DNA of 64,000 bases from contig NZ_PDOC01000019.1 of NCBI RefSeq assembly GCF_002760655.1, forward strand, positions 1 through 64,000. The letters are read 5' to 3'. Made by a program: the position numbers and the translations under genes. The DNA comes from Massilia eurypsychrophila. GTDB lineage: Bacteria; Pseudomonadota; Gammaproteobacteria; Burkholderiales; Burkholderiaceae_D. Shown in pieces: positions 36,095-44,599 of the stretch (position 1 is the stretch's first letter; each line of letters opens with the position of its first letter). The notes beneath the pieces are model-generated. The model made no database searches, was not told the DNA's origin, and worked only from the letters and a program-made list of their open reading frames with translations.

Positions 36095-37375
36095 CTAGGG
36101 CTTCTTCGCTTCGGCCCGGATCGACGCGTCGAGCCGGCGCGCCGCCTGCTGCGGCGTCGCCTTTCCCGTCAATACATCCTGGATCAGCGGATGCAGCATG
36201 TCGATGGTAGTTGCCGGCAGCATTGAATAGTACGGGCTGCCCGTGATGGGCGCGCTCTGGACCGCGTCGACATAGGCCGCCAGTCGCGGGTCGCCGGGCA
36301 TCTTGCCGCCGCCGGCGATGAACGGCGAAATATTGTGCCGCTTGTTCTGCTGAATCGCGAAGCCGGCGCCGGTGATGAATTCGAGGAAGCGCATCGCCGC
36401 TTCCTTGTTTGCCGTCTGGCACACCGCAAAGCCGGTTTCGCTGCCGATCACCGGCACCGCCGCGCCGCCGCTGTCGTTCCACGGCGGCACCATCAGGCCG
36501 GTCTCGAAGCCCTTGCCGCTCATCAGCGAGCCGGACGCCCAGGTGCCCTGGAACGCCATCGCCGTCTTGCCCGCCGAGAACATCGCGATGGCGTCGTCGT
36601 GGTCCGAATTCATGTAGTCCGGCTGCACGTAGCCGCGCTGCGCCACCAGCCGGATCTTGGCGAAAATGTCGGCGCCGCCGCTGGTGGCCAGGTTCAGCGT
36701 GCCGTCGGCAATGCGCGCCTTCCAGTCCGGCGTGCGGGCGACGATGTTGTTGGCGAAGCCGAAGCTGAACGGCCCGTTGGCCAGCATGTTGGGAAAGCCG
36801 CCGTCCCAGAAGATCGGCGTGAAGCCGGCCCGCTTGAGGCGCTCGCAGACGTCGAGGAACTCGCTGAAATTGGTCGGCAATCGTTCGATGCCGGCCTGCT
36901 TGAACATGCTCTTGTTGTAGTAGATCAGGGTGGCGGCAACCCCGCCGGCAATGCCGAAGCGCTTGCCGTTCTGCGTCATCCAGTCCGCCTTCAGCCCTGG
37001 CAGCACATTCGCCCAGGCGGCGGTGTGGCCGACGTCGGCCAGCACACCCTGGTCGGCCAGCGCCGCCGTGTAGGCGTTCGGATTGACCGACATCAGGTCG
37101 GGCAGATTGCGCGAGGCGATCCTCGGCTCGATGTTTTTCTCCACCGAATTGCCCGACATGAACTGCAGGTCGACCTTCACGTCCGGATTGAGGCGCGTGA
37201 ATTCGGCGGCGACCTGCTGCATTTCCTGTGGCCAGTCAGGCGCCCAGATCAGCGCGGTGATGGTGATGGACGGCGCCGCCGGCGCCGCCTTGCCGGCGTC
37301 GCGTCCGCAGCCGGCCAGCGCCAGCGCGCACAGCAGCGCGCCGGCCAGCCAGGCCCCCGAAGTCGTCCGCCTCAC
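36095..37375 (-). CDS. Extracellular solute-binding lipoprotein (sugar ABC-transporter type)
   Basis: A 426-residue binding protein of the SBP family 1 (maltose/glycerol-phosphate type). The N-terminus is a lipoprotein signal peptide with lipobox LAGC (Cys22), so it should be anchored to a membrane. Typical segments: ITALIWAPDWPQEMQQVAAE, PDLMSVNPNAY, GGVAATLIYYNKSMFKQAGI, and GKTAMAFQGTWASGSL. No permease or ATPase genes are adjacent. It ends 69 bases beyond the start of the serine protease gene and begins 10 bases after the methyltransferase-like gene on the same strand, so it may be its co-transcribed partner. Confidence 0.88.
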   Translation of the reverse strand: MRRTTSGAWLAGALLCALALAGCGRDAGKAAPAAPSITITALIWAPDWPQEMQQVAAEFTRLNPDVKVDLQFMSGNSVEKNIEPRIASRNLPDLMSVNPNAYTAALADQGVLADVGHTAAWANVLPGLKADWMTQNGKRFGIAGGVAATLIYYNKSMFKQAGIERLPTNFSEFLDVCERLKRAGFTPIFWDGGFPNMLANGPFSFGFANNIVARTPDWKARIADGTLNLATSGGADIFAKIRLVAQRGYVQPDYMNSDHDDAIAMFSAGKTAMAFQGTWASGSLMSGKGFETGLMVPPWNDSGGAAVPVIGSETGFAVCQTANKEAAMRFLEFITGAGFAIQQNKRHNISPFIAGGGKMPGDPRLAAYVDAVQSAPITGSPYYSMLPATTIDMLHPLIQDVLTGKATPQQAARRLDASIRAEAKKP

Positions 37376-37385
37376 CTGCTACCGC

Positions 37386-38171
37386 TTACGGCTTGACGAA
37401 CTTGAGCGTCATGCGGTCGCTCTCGCCGATCGCCATGAACGCGGCGCGGTTCTCGTCCTTCATCGCCAGCACCGGTGGCAGCGACCAGACGCCTTTCGGA
37501 TGGTTCGCCTTGTCTTTCGGATTGGCGTTCACTTCCGATTTGCCGGCCAGCTTGAAGCCGGCTTTCTCGACCTGGGCGATGACCCATGCCTCGTGCACGT
37601 AGCCGCTCGACGCCTTGGCGTCCTGCGCCATCGTCGCCGGCAGGCGGTGGTCGACCAGGCCGAACACGCCGCCCGGCTTGAGGGTGGTATGGACATTCTT
37701 GAGCAGCACCTGCATCTGCTCGTCGCCCAGCGAGATCCAGTTGTGCAGGTTACGGAACGTCAGCACCATGTCGACGCTGTTGGCCGGCGCGATCGCGTAC
37801 GAAGTCGGCGGCTCGAACAGGCCGATGCGCACCTTGTCGTAGACGGCGGCGTTCGAGTTCAGCTTGTCCATGAACACCTTGCCGTAGCGTTTATCCGGCG
37901 GCGAGCCGGCGCCGATCAGCACGCCCTTGTCGCGTAAATACGGCGCCAGGATTTCGGTGTACCAGCCGCCCTGCGGCGACAGTTCCACCACCGTCATGGT
38001 CGGCGCGATGCCGAAGAAGCGCAACGTCTCGTACGGATGGCGCGCCGCGTCGCGCGCGACATTGGTCGGCGCCCGGTGACTGCCCGCAATCGCCGCCTTC
38101 AGGGCGTCGTCCGCCTGCGCTACGCCGCACACGCTCATTGCCAGCATCGCTGCCAGGATCATTCGTTTCAT
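37386..38171 (-). CDS. Exported class I methyltransferase-like protein
   Basis: A 261-residue protein with a clear signal peptide (MKRMILAAMLAMSVCGVAQA) followed by a SAM-methyltransferase-like Rossmann domain: TVVELSPQGGWYTEIL (motif I region), DKGVLIGAG, VDMVLTFRNLHNWIS, and LKPGGVFGLVDHR. It resembles COG4798-type predicted methyltransferases. SAM is not normally available in the periplasm, so the domain may bind something else. The start at 38171 is supported by GGAGA 8-12 bases upstream. It is divergent from the tldD-like operon. Confidence 0.82.
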   Translation of the reverse strand: MKRMILAAMLAMSVCGVAQADDALKAAIAGSHRAPTNVARDAARHPYETLRFFGIAPTMTVVELSPQGGWYTEILAPYLRDKGVLIGAGSPPDKRYGKVFMDKLNSNAAVYDKVRIGLFEPPTSYAIAPANSVDMVLTFRNLHNWISLGDEQMQVLLKNVHTTLKPGGVFGLVDHRLPATMAQDAKASSGYVHEAWVIAQVEKAGFKLAGKSEVNANPKDKANHPKGVWSLPPVLAMKDENRAAFMAIGESDRMTLKFVKP

Positions 38172-38292
38172 GGTGGTGTCTCCGTTGATGTTGTTCGGGA
38201 AGGCGGGATGCTGAACAGCGGCCGCAGGCGGGATCATCTGTCAAGCCGCCGGCGCGGTCAAGCGCCGCGTTGCCGTGCGCGCAATTTAGGAT

Positions 38293-38310
38293 AGTTCCCG
38301 TGCGGGAACT
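38293..38310. promoter_or_regulatory. Palindrome, possible operator
   Basis: AGTTCCCG and CGGGAACT flank a 2-base centre. It lies between the divergent methyltransferase-like gene and the sigma-54-type promoter of the tldD-like operon. It could be a regulator site for either. Confidence 0.4.
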
Positions 38311-38356
38311 ACGCGTTAACGGACGGTGCCAGACAGCGCGGGTCCACCGCCACACC

Positions 38357-38410
38357 TGTCCGGGCGTCCGCCGTCGGACACCCGCGGACAGCGCCGGACA
38401 GCGGCCGACA
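38357..38410 (+). promoter_or_regulatory. Phased CGGACA array, candidate enhancer for a sigma-54 activator
   Basis: TGTCCG at 38357-38362 faces CGGACA at 38375-38380, 38385-38390 and 38395-38400, then CCGACA at 38405-38410. The direct copies repeat at exactly 10 bp, one helical turn. They lie about 50-100 bases upstream of a GG-N10-GC promoter. The rest of the 444-base intergenic region 38172-38615 holds the palindrome at 38293-38310 and a leader of about 145 bases without a recognised element. Confidence 0.65.
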
Positions 38411-38445
38411 AACTCCCCGCTCATCAAAATCAAGCACTTAGTAAC

Positions 38446-38460
38446 TGGCATAAAGATTGC
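38446..38460 (+). promoter_or_regulatory. Sigma-54-type -24/-12 promoter
   Basis: TGGCATAAAGATTGC matches the RpoN consensus TGGCAC-N5-TTGC, with GG (38447-38448) and GC (38459-38460) exactly 10 bases apart. Start of transcription would fall near 38472, giving a leader of about 145 bases before the ATG at 38616. No better sigma-70 promoter was seen. Confidence 0.72.
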
Positions 38461-38615
38461 CTATTCAAAGTCTTTTGCAACTGTTAAGGTTGCCGAAGTT
38501 TTTTTAACATAAGCAACAAAGATCGACCCGATTCAGCTTGTGCCGCAACGGCGTTGCCACCATCGACAGGTGACGCTCCTTCGTCAGTGCTTATTGAGTA
38601 CCTTCAGGAGATACA

Positions 38616-40253
38616 ATGGAACGTCGTGCCTTTCTCAATATTAGCGGCCTTGCCTTGGGCACCATGCTGGTGCCGGTGGTTGGACGCGCGGTCGCGGCCG
38701 AAGAGCTGCTCACCCCCCTCGCCGCGAAATTCAAGAAGACACTGGCCGACGTTGGCCTCAACGCCGCCACCCAGGCCGGCGCCAGCTACTGCGACGTGCG
38801 CATCGGCCGCTACCTGAACCAGTTCATCACCACGCGCGACTTGAACGTCGAAAGCGTCACCAATACCGAATCGGCCGGCGTCGGCGTGCGCGTCATCTGC
38901 AACGGCGCCTACGGCTTTGCCGCCACCTCCGACATGTCGCCCGACGGCGTCGCCGGCGCCGCGCGCCAGGCCGTCGCCATCGCCAAGGCCAATTCGCGCC
39001 TGCAGTCCGAGCCGGTGCGCCTGGCGCCGGTCAAGGGCGTCGGCGAAGTATCGTGGGCCACGCCGATCAAGAAGGACTGGCGCGCCGTGCCGATCAAGGA
39101 AAAAGCCGAGCTGCTGATCGCCGCCAACAAGGCCGGCATGGACGGCGGCGCGAGCTTCATGCAGTCGCTGATGTTCCAGGTGAACCAGCAGAAGTACTTC
39201 GCCTCCACCGACGGCTCCTACATCGACCAGGACGTGCACCGCATGTGGATGCCGGTGTTCGCCACCGCGGTCGACAAGGCGACCAACAAGTTCCGCTCGC
39301 GCCAGGGCCTGTCTTCGCCGGTCGGCATGGGCTACGAATACCTCGACGCCCGCCCCGAACACAAGGTCAAGGCCGCCGGCGGCGTCTGCACCCTGTACAC
39401 CGATTCGTATGATCTGATCGAAGACGCGCGCGCTTGCGGACGCCAGGCCAAGGAAAAGCTGACCGCCAAGTCGGTCGCACCGGGTAAATACGACCTGGTG
39501 CTCTCGCCCGAACACATGTGGCTCACCATTCACGAATCGGTCGGCCACCCGACCGAACTCGATCGCGTATTGGGCTACGAGGCCAACTACGCCGGCACCA
39601 GCTTCGCCACCCTCGACAAGTGGCAGTCGAAGAAATTCAAGTACGGCCACGAGCGCGTCAACATCATCGCCGACAAGACCGTCCCCGGTTCGCTCGGCGC
39701 CGTCGGCTACGACGACGAAGGCGTCAAGTGCAAGAAGTGGGACATCATCAAGGACGGCATGCTGGTGAACTACCAGGCCACGCGCGACCAGGCCCACATC
39801 ATCGGCGAGAAGGAATCGCACGGCTGCTCGTATGCCGATTCGTGGAGCAGCGTGCAGTTCCAGCGCATGCCGAATATCTCGCTGGCGGCGGGAACGAAGA
39901 AGCTCACGCCGGATCAAATGATCAAGGACGTCAAGAAGGGCATCTACATCGTCGGCGCCGGCTCCTTCTCGATCGACCAGCAGCGTTACAACTTCCAGTT
40001 CGGCGGCCAGCTGTTCTACGAAATCGTCAACGGCAAAATCGGCGCCCCGCTCGAAGACGTGGCCTACCAGTCCAACACCCAGGAGTTCTGGAATGCCTGC
40101 AGCGCGATCTGCGACGAAAGCGACTGGCGCATGGGCGGCTCCTTCTTCGACGGCAAAGGGCAGCCGTCGCAGTCGAGCACCGTGTCGCACGGCTCGTCGA
40201 CCACGCGCTTTAACGGCATCAACGTCATCAACACCGCCCGCAAGATCGGCTGA
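38616..40253 (+). CDS. TldD-like zinc metalloprotease subunit with Tat signal (copy 1)
   Basis: A 545-residue TldD/PmbA-superfamily protein. It begins MERRAFLNISGLALGTMLVP, a twin-arginine (RRxFL) signal followed by a hydrophobic stretch and AVAAEE, so export folded through Tat is predicted; classical TldD is cytoplasmic. The zinc motif is HESVGH (residues 306-311), followed by PTELDRV. Cys495 or Cys499 in NACSAIC may be the third ligand found near the C-terminus of TldD (inference). TldD normally pairs with TldE to cleave unfolded peptides, for example microcin B17 precursor. It is the first gene of a ten-gene operon, 2 bases before its TldE-like partner, and about 80 percent alike to the second copy at 41605-43242 by eye. 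Confidence 0.92.
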   Translation: MERRAFLNISGLALGTMLVPVVGRAVAAEELLTPLAAKFKKTLADVGLNAATQAGASYCDVRIGRYLNQFITTRDLNVESVTNTESAGVGVRVICNGAYGFAATSDMSPDGVAGAARQAVAIAKANSRLQSEPVRLAPVKGVGEVSWATPIKKDWRAVPIKEKAELLIAANKAGMDGGASFMQSLMFQVNQQKYFASTDGSYIDQDVHRMWMPVFATAVDKATNKFRSRQGLSSPVGMGYEYLDARPEHKVKAAGGVCTLYTDSYDLIEDARACGRQAKEKLTAKSVAPGKYDLVLSPEHMWLTIHESVGHPTELDRVLGYEANYAGTSFATLDKWQSKKFKYGHERVNIIADKTVPGSLGAVGYDDEGVKCKKWDIIKDGMLVNYQATRDQAHIIGEKESHGCSYADSWSSVQFQRMPNISLAAGTKKLTPDQMIKDVKKGIYIVGAGSFSIDQQRYNFQFGGQLFYEIVNGKIGAPLEDVAYQSNTQEFWNACSAICDESDWRMGGSFFDGKGQPSQSSTVSHGSSTTRFNGINVINTARKIG

Positions 40254-40255
40254 CC

Positions 40256-41593
40256 ATGAAACTACTTAGCCTTGACGAGACCCGCCGCATCACCGACCGC
40301 GTGATGTCGTTTTCCAAAGCCGACGAGTGCACCGTCACGCTGACCGGCAGTCGCACCGGTAACATCCGCTTCGCCCGCAACAACGTGTCGACCGCGGGAC
40401 TGGTCGACGACGCCCAGCTGTCGGTGTCGGTCGCCTACGGCAAGCGCCAGGGCACCGCCATCATTAACGAGTTCGACGACAAGTCGCTCGAAAAAGTCGT
40501 GCGCCGCGCCGAAGACCTGGCCCGCCTGGCGCCGGAAAATCCCGAGTTCATGCCGGCCGTGGCCAAACAGGCCTACAAGCCAAGCGCCACCTTCAGCGCC
40601 AGGACCGCGGCGATCGATCCCGACATGCGCGCCCAGGCCGCGGCCTACAGCATCGAGGCGAGCCGCAAGAACAAGCTGGTATGCGCCGGCTTCTTCACCG
40701 ACCGTACTTCGTTCGAAACGATCGCCAACTCGAACGGCGTGTTCGGCCACCAGCAGGAGACCTCGCTCGACTTCACCTGCACCGTGCGCACCGAAGACGG
40801 CCGCGGTTCCGGTTGGGTCAAGCGTTCCGCCGGCGACTTCGCGCTGTTCGATCCGCGCGAAGCTTCCGACGTCGCCATCGAAAAAGCGCTGCGTTCGGTC
40901 GAGGCCAAGGCGCTCGAACCGGGCCGCTACACCGTCATCCTCGAACCGGCCGCCACGTCCGACCTGATCGGCTACATGCTGTCCGGCTTCGATGCCCGCC
41001 AGGCCGACGAAGGCCGCAGCTTCCTGTCCAAGAAAGGCGGCGGTAACCGCCTCGGCGAAAAGCTGTTCGACAGCCAGGTCAACATCTGGTCCGACCCATG
41101 GGACAAGGATGTCGCCGTACTGCCGTGGGACAGCGCAACCATGCTGCCGCGCGAGCGCATGGCGATGATCAAGGACGGCCGCGTCGCCGCGCTCGACTAC
41201 TCGCTGTTCTGGGCCAGGAAGCAGGGCGTGCGTCCGGTCGGCTCGCCCGGCAACATGATCATGGCCGGCACCAGCAAGTCCACCGCGGAGCTGATCGCCA
41301 ATACCAAGAAGGGCGTGCTGGTCACCCGCACCTGGTACATCCGCCTGGTCGACCCGCAGTCGGTGCTGCTGACGGGCCTCACGCGCGACGGCACTTTCTA
41401 CATCGAGAACGGCAAGATCAAGCACCCGATCAAGAACTTCCGCTTCAACGAGAGTCCCGTCACGATGCTCAACAACATCGACGAAATCGGCAAGCCGCAG
41501 ATCATCGCCGGCGACGAAGTGCAGTACTCGATGCTGATCCCGCCAATGAAAGTGCGCGACTTTAATTTCACGTCCCTGTCGGACGCGGTGTAA
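40256..41593 (+). CDS. TldE/PmbA-like subunit (copy 1)
   Basis: A 445-residue PmbA/TldE-type protein with no HExxxH motif, as expected for the non-catalytic partner. Conserved segments: NIRFARNNVSTAG, VAYGKRQGTAIINEF, RTEDGRGSGWV, SFLSKKGGGNRLGEKLF and TRTWYIRLVDPQSVLLTGLT. It has no signal peptide, although its TldD-like partner has a Tat signal. If the two form a dimer outside the cytoplasm, this subunit would have to be carried through Tat by its partner. It starts 2 bases after the stop of the TldD-like gene, so translation is probably coupled. Confidence 0.92.
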   Translation: MKLLSLDETRRITDRVMSFSKADECTVTLTGSRTGNIRFARNNVSTAGLVDDAQLSVSVAYGKRQGTAIINEFDDKSLEKVVRRAEDLARLAPENPEFMPAVAKQAYKPSATFSARTAAIDPDMRAQAAAYSIEASRKNKLVCAGFFTDRTSFETIANSNGVFGHQQETSLDFTCTVRTEDGRGSGWVKRSAGDFALFDPREASDVAIEKALRSVEAKALEPGRYTVILEPAATSDLIGYMLSGFDARQADEGRSFLSKKGGGNRLGEKLFDSQVNIWSDPWDKDVAVLPWDSATMLPRERMAMIKDGRVAALDYSLFWARKQGVRPVGSPGNMIMAGTSKSTAELIANTKKGVLVTRTWYIRLVDPQSVLLTGLTRDGTFYIENGKIKHPIKNFRFNESPVTMLNNIDEIGKPQIIAGDEVQYSMLIPPMKVRDFNFTSLSDAV

Positions 41594-41604
41594 CTGGAGA
41601 GATT

Positions 41605-43242
41605 GTGGAACGACGTACCTTCCTGAAAATCAGCAGCGGCGCCACCGGCGCCATCCTGCTGCCGGTGTTCGGCAACACCATCGCCGCCGAAGAACTGCTC
41701 AACCCGATGGCCGTCAGCTTCAAGAAGACCCTCGCCGACGCCGGCCTGAACGCCGCCACCAAGGCCGGCGCCAGCTACTGCGACGTGCGCATCGGCCGCT
41801 ACCTGAACCAGTCGATCACCACGCGCGACCTGCGCGTCGAGAACATCATCAACACCGAGTCGACCGGCGTCGGCGTGCGCGTGGTGGCCAGCGGCGCCTA
41901 CGGCTTCGCTTCCACCAACGACATGTCGGAGGGCGGCGTCGCCGGCGCCGCGCGCCAGGCAGTCGCCATTGCCCGCGCCAACGCCAGACTGCAGACCGAA
42001 CCGCTGCGCATGGCGCCGGTCAAGGGCACCGGCGTGGTCAGCTGGGCCACGCCGTTCACCCGCGACTGGCGCAGCGTGCCGGTCAAGGACAAGGCCGAGA
42101 TGCTGATCGCCGCCAACAAGGCCGGGCTCGACGCCGGCGCCACCTTCATGACGGCCAACCTGTTCCAGGTCAACCAGCAGAAGTACTACGCCTCCACCGA
42201 CGGCTCCTACATCGACCAGGACATCCACCGCCTGTGGGCGCCAATGACTGCCACCGCGGTCGACAAGGTCAACAACCGCTTCCGCACCCGCGACAGCCTG
42301 GCCGCGCCGGTCGGCATGGGCTTCGAATACTTCGACGCGCGCGCCGCCGACAAGGTGCAGGCCGCCGGCGGCGTCGCCACCTTGTACACCCGCTCCTGCG
42401 ACCTGGTCGAGGATGCCCGCGCCGCCGGCCGCCAGGCCAGGGAAAAGCTCACCGCCAAGTCGGTCGAGCCGGGCAAGTACGACCTGGTGCTTAGTCCCGA
42501 ACACCTGTTCCTGACCATCCACGAGTCGGTCGGCCACCCGACGGAACTGGACCGCGTGATGGGCTACGAGGCCAACTACGCCGGCACCAGCTTCGCCACG
42601 CTCGACAAGTGGGCCACCAAGAAATTCAAGTTCGGCGCCGAGCGCGTCAACTTCATCGCCGACAAGACCACACCTGGTTCGCTGGGTGCCGTCGGCTACG
42701 ACGACGAAGGCGTGCGCTCGAAGCAGTGGGACATCATCAAGGACGGCGTGCTGGTGAATTACCAGGCCACGCGCGACCAGGCCCACCTGATCGGCGAGAA
42801 GGAGTCGCACGGCTGCTCGTACGCCGACTCGTGGAACAGCGTGCAGTTCCAGCGCATGCCGAACGTGTCGCTCGCCGCCGGCAAGGCCCCGCTCACGCCC
42901 GACGAGATGATCAAGGACGTCAAGAAGGGTATCTACATCCTTGGCCGCGGCTCGTATTCGATCGACCAGCAGCGCTACAACTTCCAGTTCGGCGGCCAGC
43001 TGTACTTCGAGATCAAGAATGGCAAGATCACCGGCCCGCTCGAAGACGTCGCCTACCAGTCGAACACCCAGGAATTCTGGAACTCGTGTTCGGCCATTTG
43101 CGACCAGCGCGACTGGCGCATGGGCGGCTCGTTCTTCGACGGCAAAGGCCAGCCCAGCCAGGTCAGCGCCGTATCGCACGGTTCAGCCACCACCCGCTTC
43201 AACGGCATCAACGTTATCAACACCGCTCGCAAGATCGGCTAA
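41605..43242 (+). CDS. TldD-like zinc metalloprotease subunit with Tat signal (copy 2)
   Basis: A 545-residue paralogue of 38616-40253, the same length and colinear throughout. It starts at a GTG (GGAGAGATT upstream) with MERRTFLKISSGATGAILLP, a canonical Tat motif (RRTFLK) and AAEE near the cleavage region. HESVGHPTELDRV is again at residue 306. Differences are scattered rather than clustered, so the duplication is old and both copies look maintained. Like copy 1, it is followed by its own TldE-like partner, 12 bases later, whose AGGAGA ribosome site is clear. Confidence 0.92.
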   Translation: MERRTFLKISSGATGAILLPVFGNTIAAEELLNPMAVSFKKTLADAGLNAATKAGASYCDVRIGRYLNQSITTRDLRVENIINTESTGVGVRVVASGAYGFASTNDMSEGGVAGAARQAVAIARANARLQTEPLRMAPVKGTGVVSWATPFTRDWRSVPVKDKAEMLIAANKAGLDAGATFMTANLFQVNQQKYYASTDGSYIDQDIHRLWAPMTATAVDKVNNRFRTRDSLAAPVGMGFEYFDARAADKVQAAGGVATLYTRSCDLVEDARAAGRQAREKLTAKSVEPGKYDLVLSPEHLFLTIHESVGHPTELDRVMGYEANYAGTSFATLDKWATKKFKFGAERVNFIADKTTPGSLGAVGYDDEGVRSKQWDIIKDGVLVNYQATRDQAHLIGEKESHGCSYADSWNSVQFQRMPNVSLAAGKAPLTPDEMIKDVKKGIYILGRGSYSIDQQRYNFQFGGQLYFEIKNGKITGPLEDVAYQSNTQEFWNSCSAICDQRDWRMGGSFFDGKGQPSQVSAVSHGSATTRFNGINVINTARKIG

Positions 43243-43254
43243 GGAGACTTCAGG

Positions 43255-44589
43255 ATGAAACAGCTGAACCAGGAAGAAGCAAAGCGCATCTGCGACCGCG
43301 TGCTCGGGTTTTCCAAGGCCGACGAATGCCGCATCGTCATCGACGGCAGCCGCCGCGGCAACATCCGCTACGCGCAAAACAGCGTCACCACCGCCGGCCT
43401 GAACGAAAATACCCAGCTGACCGTCAGCGTCGCTTTCGGCAAGCGCCAGGGCACCGCCACCATCAACGAGTTCGACGACAAGTCGCTCGAGCGCGCGGTG
43501 CGCCGCGCCGAGGACGTGGCCCGCCTGGCGCCGGAAAATCCGGAGTTCATGCCGGCCATCGGCAAGCAGGCGTTCAAACAGTCCGCCACGTTCAACAGCG
43601 CCACCGCCGCCATCGATCCTGACTACCGCGCCGAAGTGGCGTCGCACAGCATCGTCGCCGGCCGCAAGAACAAGCTGCAGACGGCCGGCTACTTTGTCGA
43701 CACCACCGGGTTTCAGACCATCGCCAATTCGAATGGCTTGTTCGGCCACCAGGAATTCACCAGCCTCGACTTCACCTGCACCGCGCGCACCGAAGACGGT
43801 CGCGGTTCCGGCTGGGTGACCCGTTCGGCGTCCGACGCGCGCAAGTTCGATCCGCGCGAGGCGTCCGCCGTCGCCATCGAAAAGGCGCTGCGTTCGGTCG
43901 ACGCCAAGGCGCTCGAACCGGGCCGCTACACCGTGATCCTCGAGCCGGCGGCGACGTCGGAACTGATCGGGCGCATGTTCGGCGCCTTCGATGCGCGCCA
44001 GGCCGACGAAGGACGCAGCTTCCTGTCCAAGAAAGGCGGCGGCAATCGCCTCGGCGAGAAGCTGTTCGACGAACAGATCAACATCTGGGCCGATCCGTGG
44101 AATCCGGACGTGCCGGTGCGCCCGTGGGACAACACGATGATGCCGCGCGAGCGCACCGACGTCGTCAAGAACGGCCGCATCGTCTCGCTCGACTACTCGC
44201 GCTTCTGGGCGCAAAAGCAGAACGCAAAAGCGACCGCGCGGCACGGCAACATGATCATGTCGGGCGGCTCGAAGTCGCTCGAAGAGCTGATCGCCTCGAC
44301 CAAGAAGGGCGTCGTCGTCACCCGCACCTGGTACATCCGCCAGGTCGACCCGCAGTCGCTGCTGCTGACGGGCCTCACGCGCGACGGCACCTTCTACGTC
44401 GAAAACGGCAAGATCAAATACCCGATCAAGAACTTCCGCTTCAACGAGAGCCCGGTGTCGATGCTCAACAACGTCGACGAACTTGGCAAGCCGCAGATCA
44501 TCGGCGGCGACGAAGTGGCGTACGAGATGCTGATCCCGCCGATGAAGATCCGCGACTTCAACTTCACGTCGCTGTCGGACGCGGTGTAG
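43255..44589 (+). CDS. TldE/PmbA-like subunit (copy 2)
   Basis: A 444-residue paralogue of 40256-41593, sharing NIRYAQNSVTTAG, RTEDGRGSGWVTRS, SFLSKKGGGNRLGEKLF and the ending DFNFTSLSDAV. No HExxxH and no signal peptide. AAGGAGACTTCAGG before the ATG is a strong ribosome site. It presumably pairs with the TldD-like copy 2, but cross-pairing between the two sets is possible. It is followed 10 bases later by the DUF4159 gene. Confidence 0.92.
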   Translation: MKQLNQEEAKRICDRVLGFSKADECRIVIDGSRRGNIRYAQNSVTTAGLNENTQLTVSVAFGKRQGTATINEFDDKSLERAVRRAEDVARLAPENPEFMPAIGKQAFKQSATFNSATAAIDPDYRAEVASHSIVAGRKNKLQTAGYFVDTTGFQTIANSNGLFGHQEFTSLDFTCTARTEDGRGSGWVTRSASDARKFDPREASAVAIEKALRSVDAKALEPGRYTVILEPAATSELIGRMFGAFDARQADEGRSFLSKKGGGNRLGEKLFDEQINIWADPWNPDVPVRPWDNTMMPRERTDVVKNGRIVSLDYSRFWAQKQNAKATARHGNMIMSGGSKSLEELIASTKKGVVVTRTWYIRQVDPQSLLLTGLTRDGTFYVENGKIKYPIKNFRFNESPVSMLNNVDELGKPQIIGGDEVAYEMLIPPMKIRDFNFTSLSDAV

Positions 44590-44599
44590 CGGGGCGCGC

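Noticed and set aside
38447-38460. Sigma-70 promoter for the tldD operon
   Set aside because: No convincing -35/-10 pair was found near; the GG-N10-GC match is much better.
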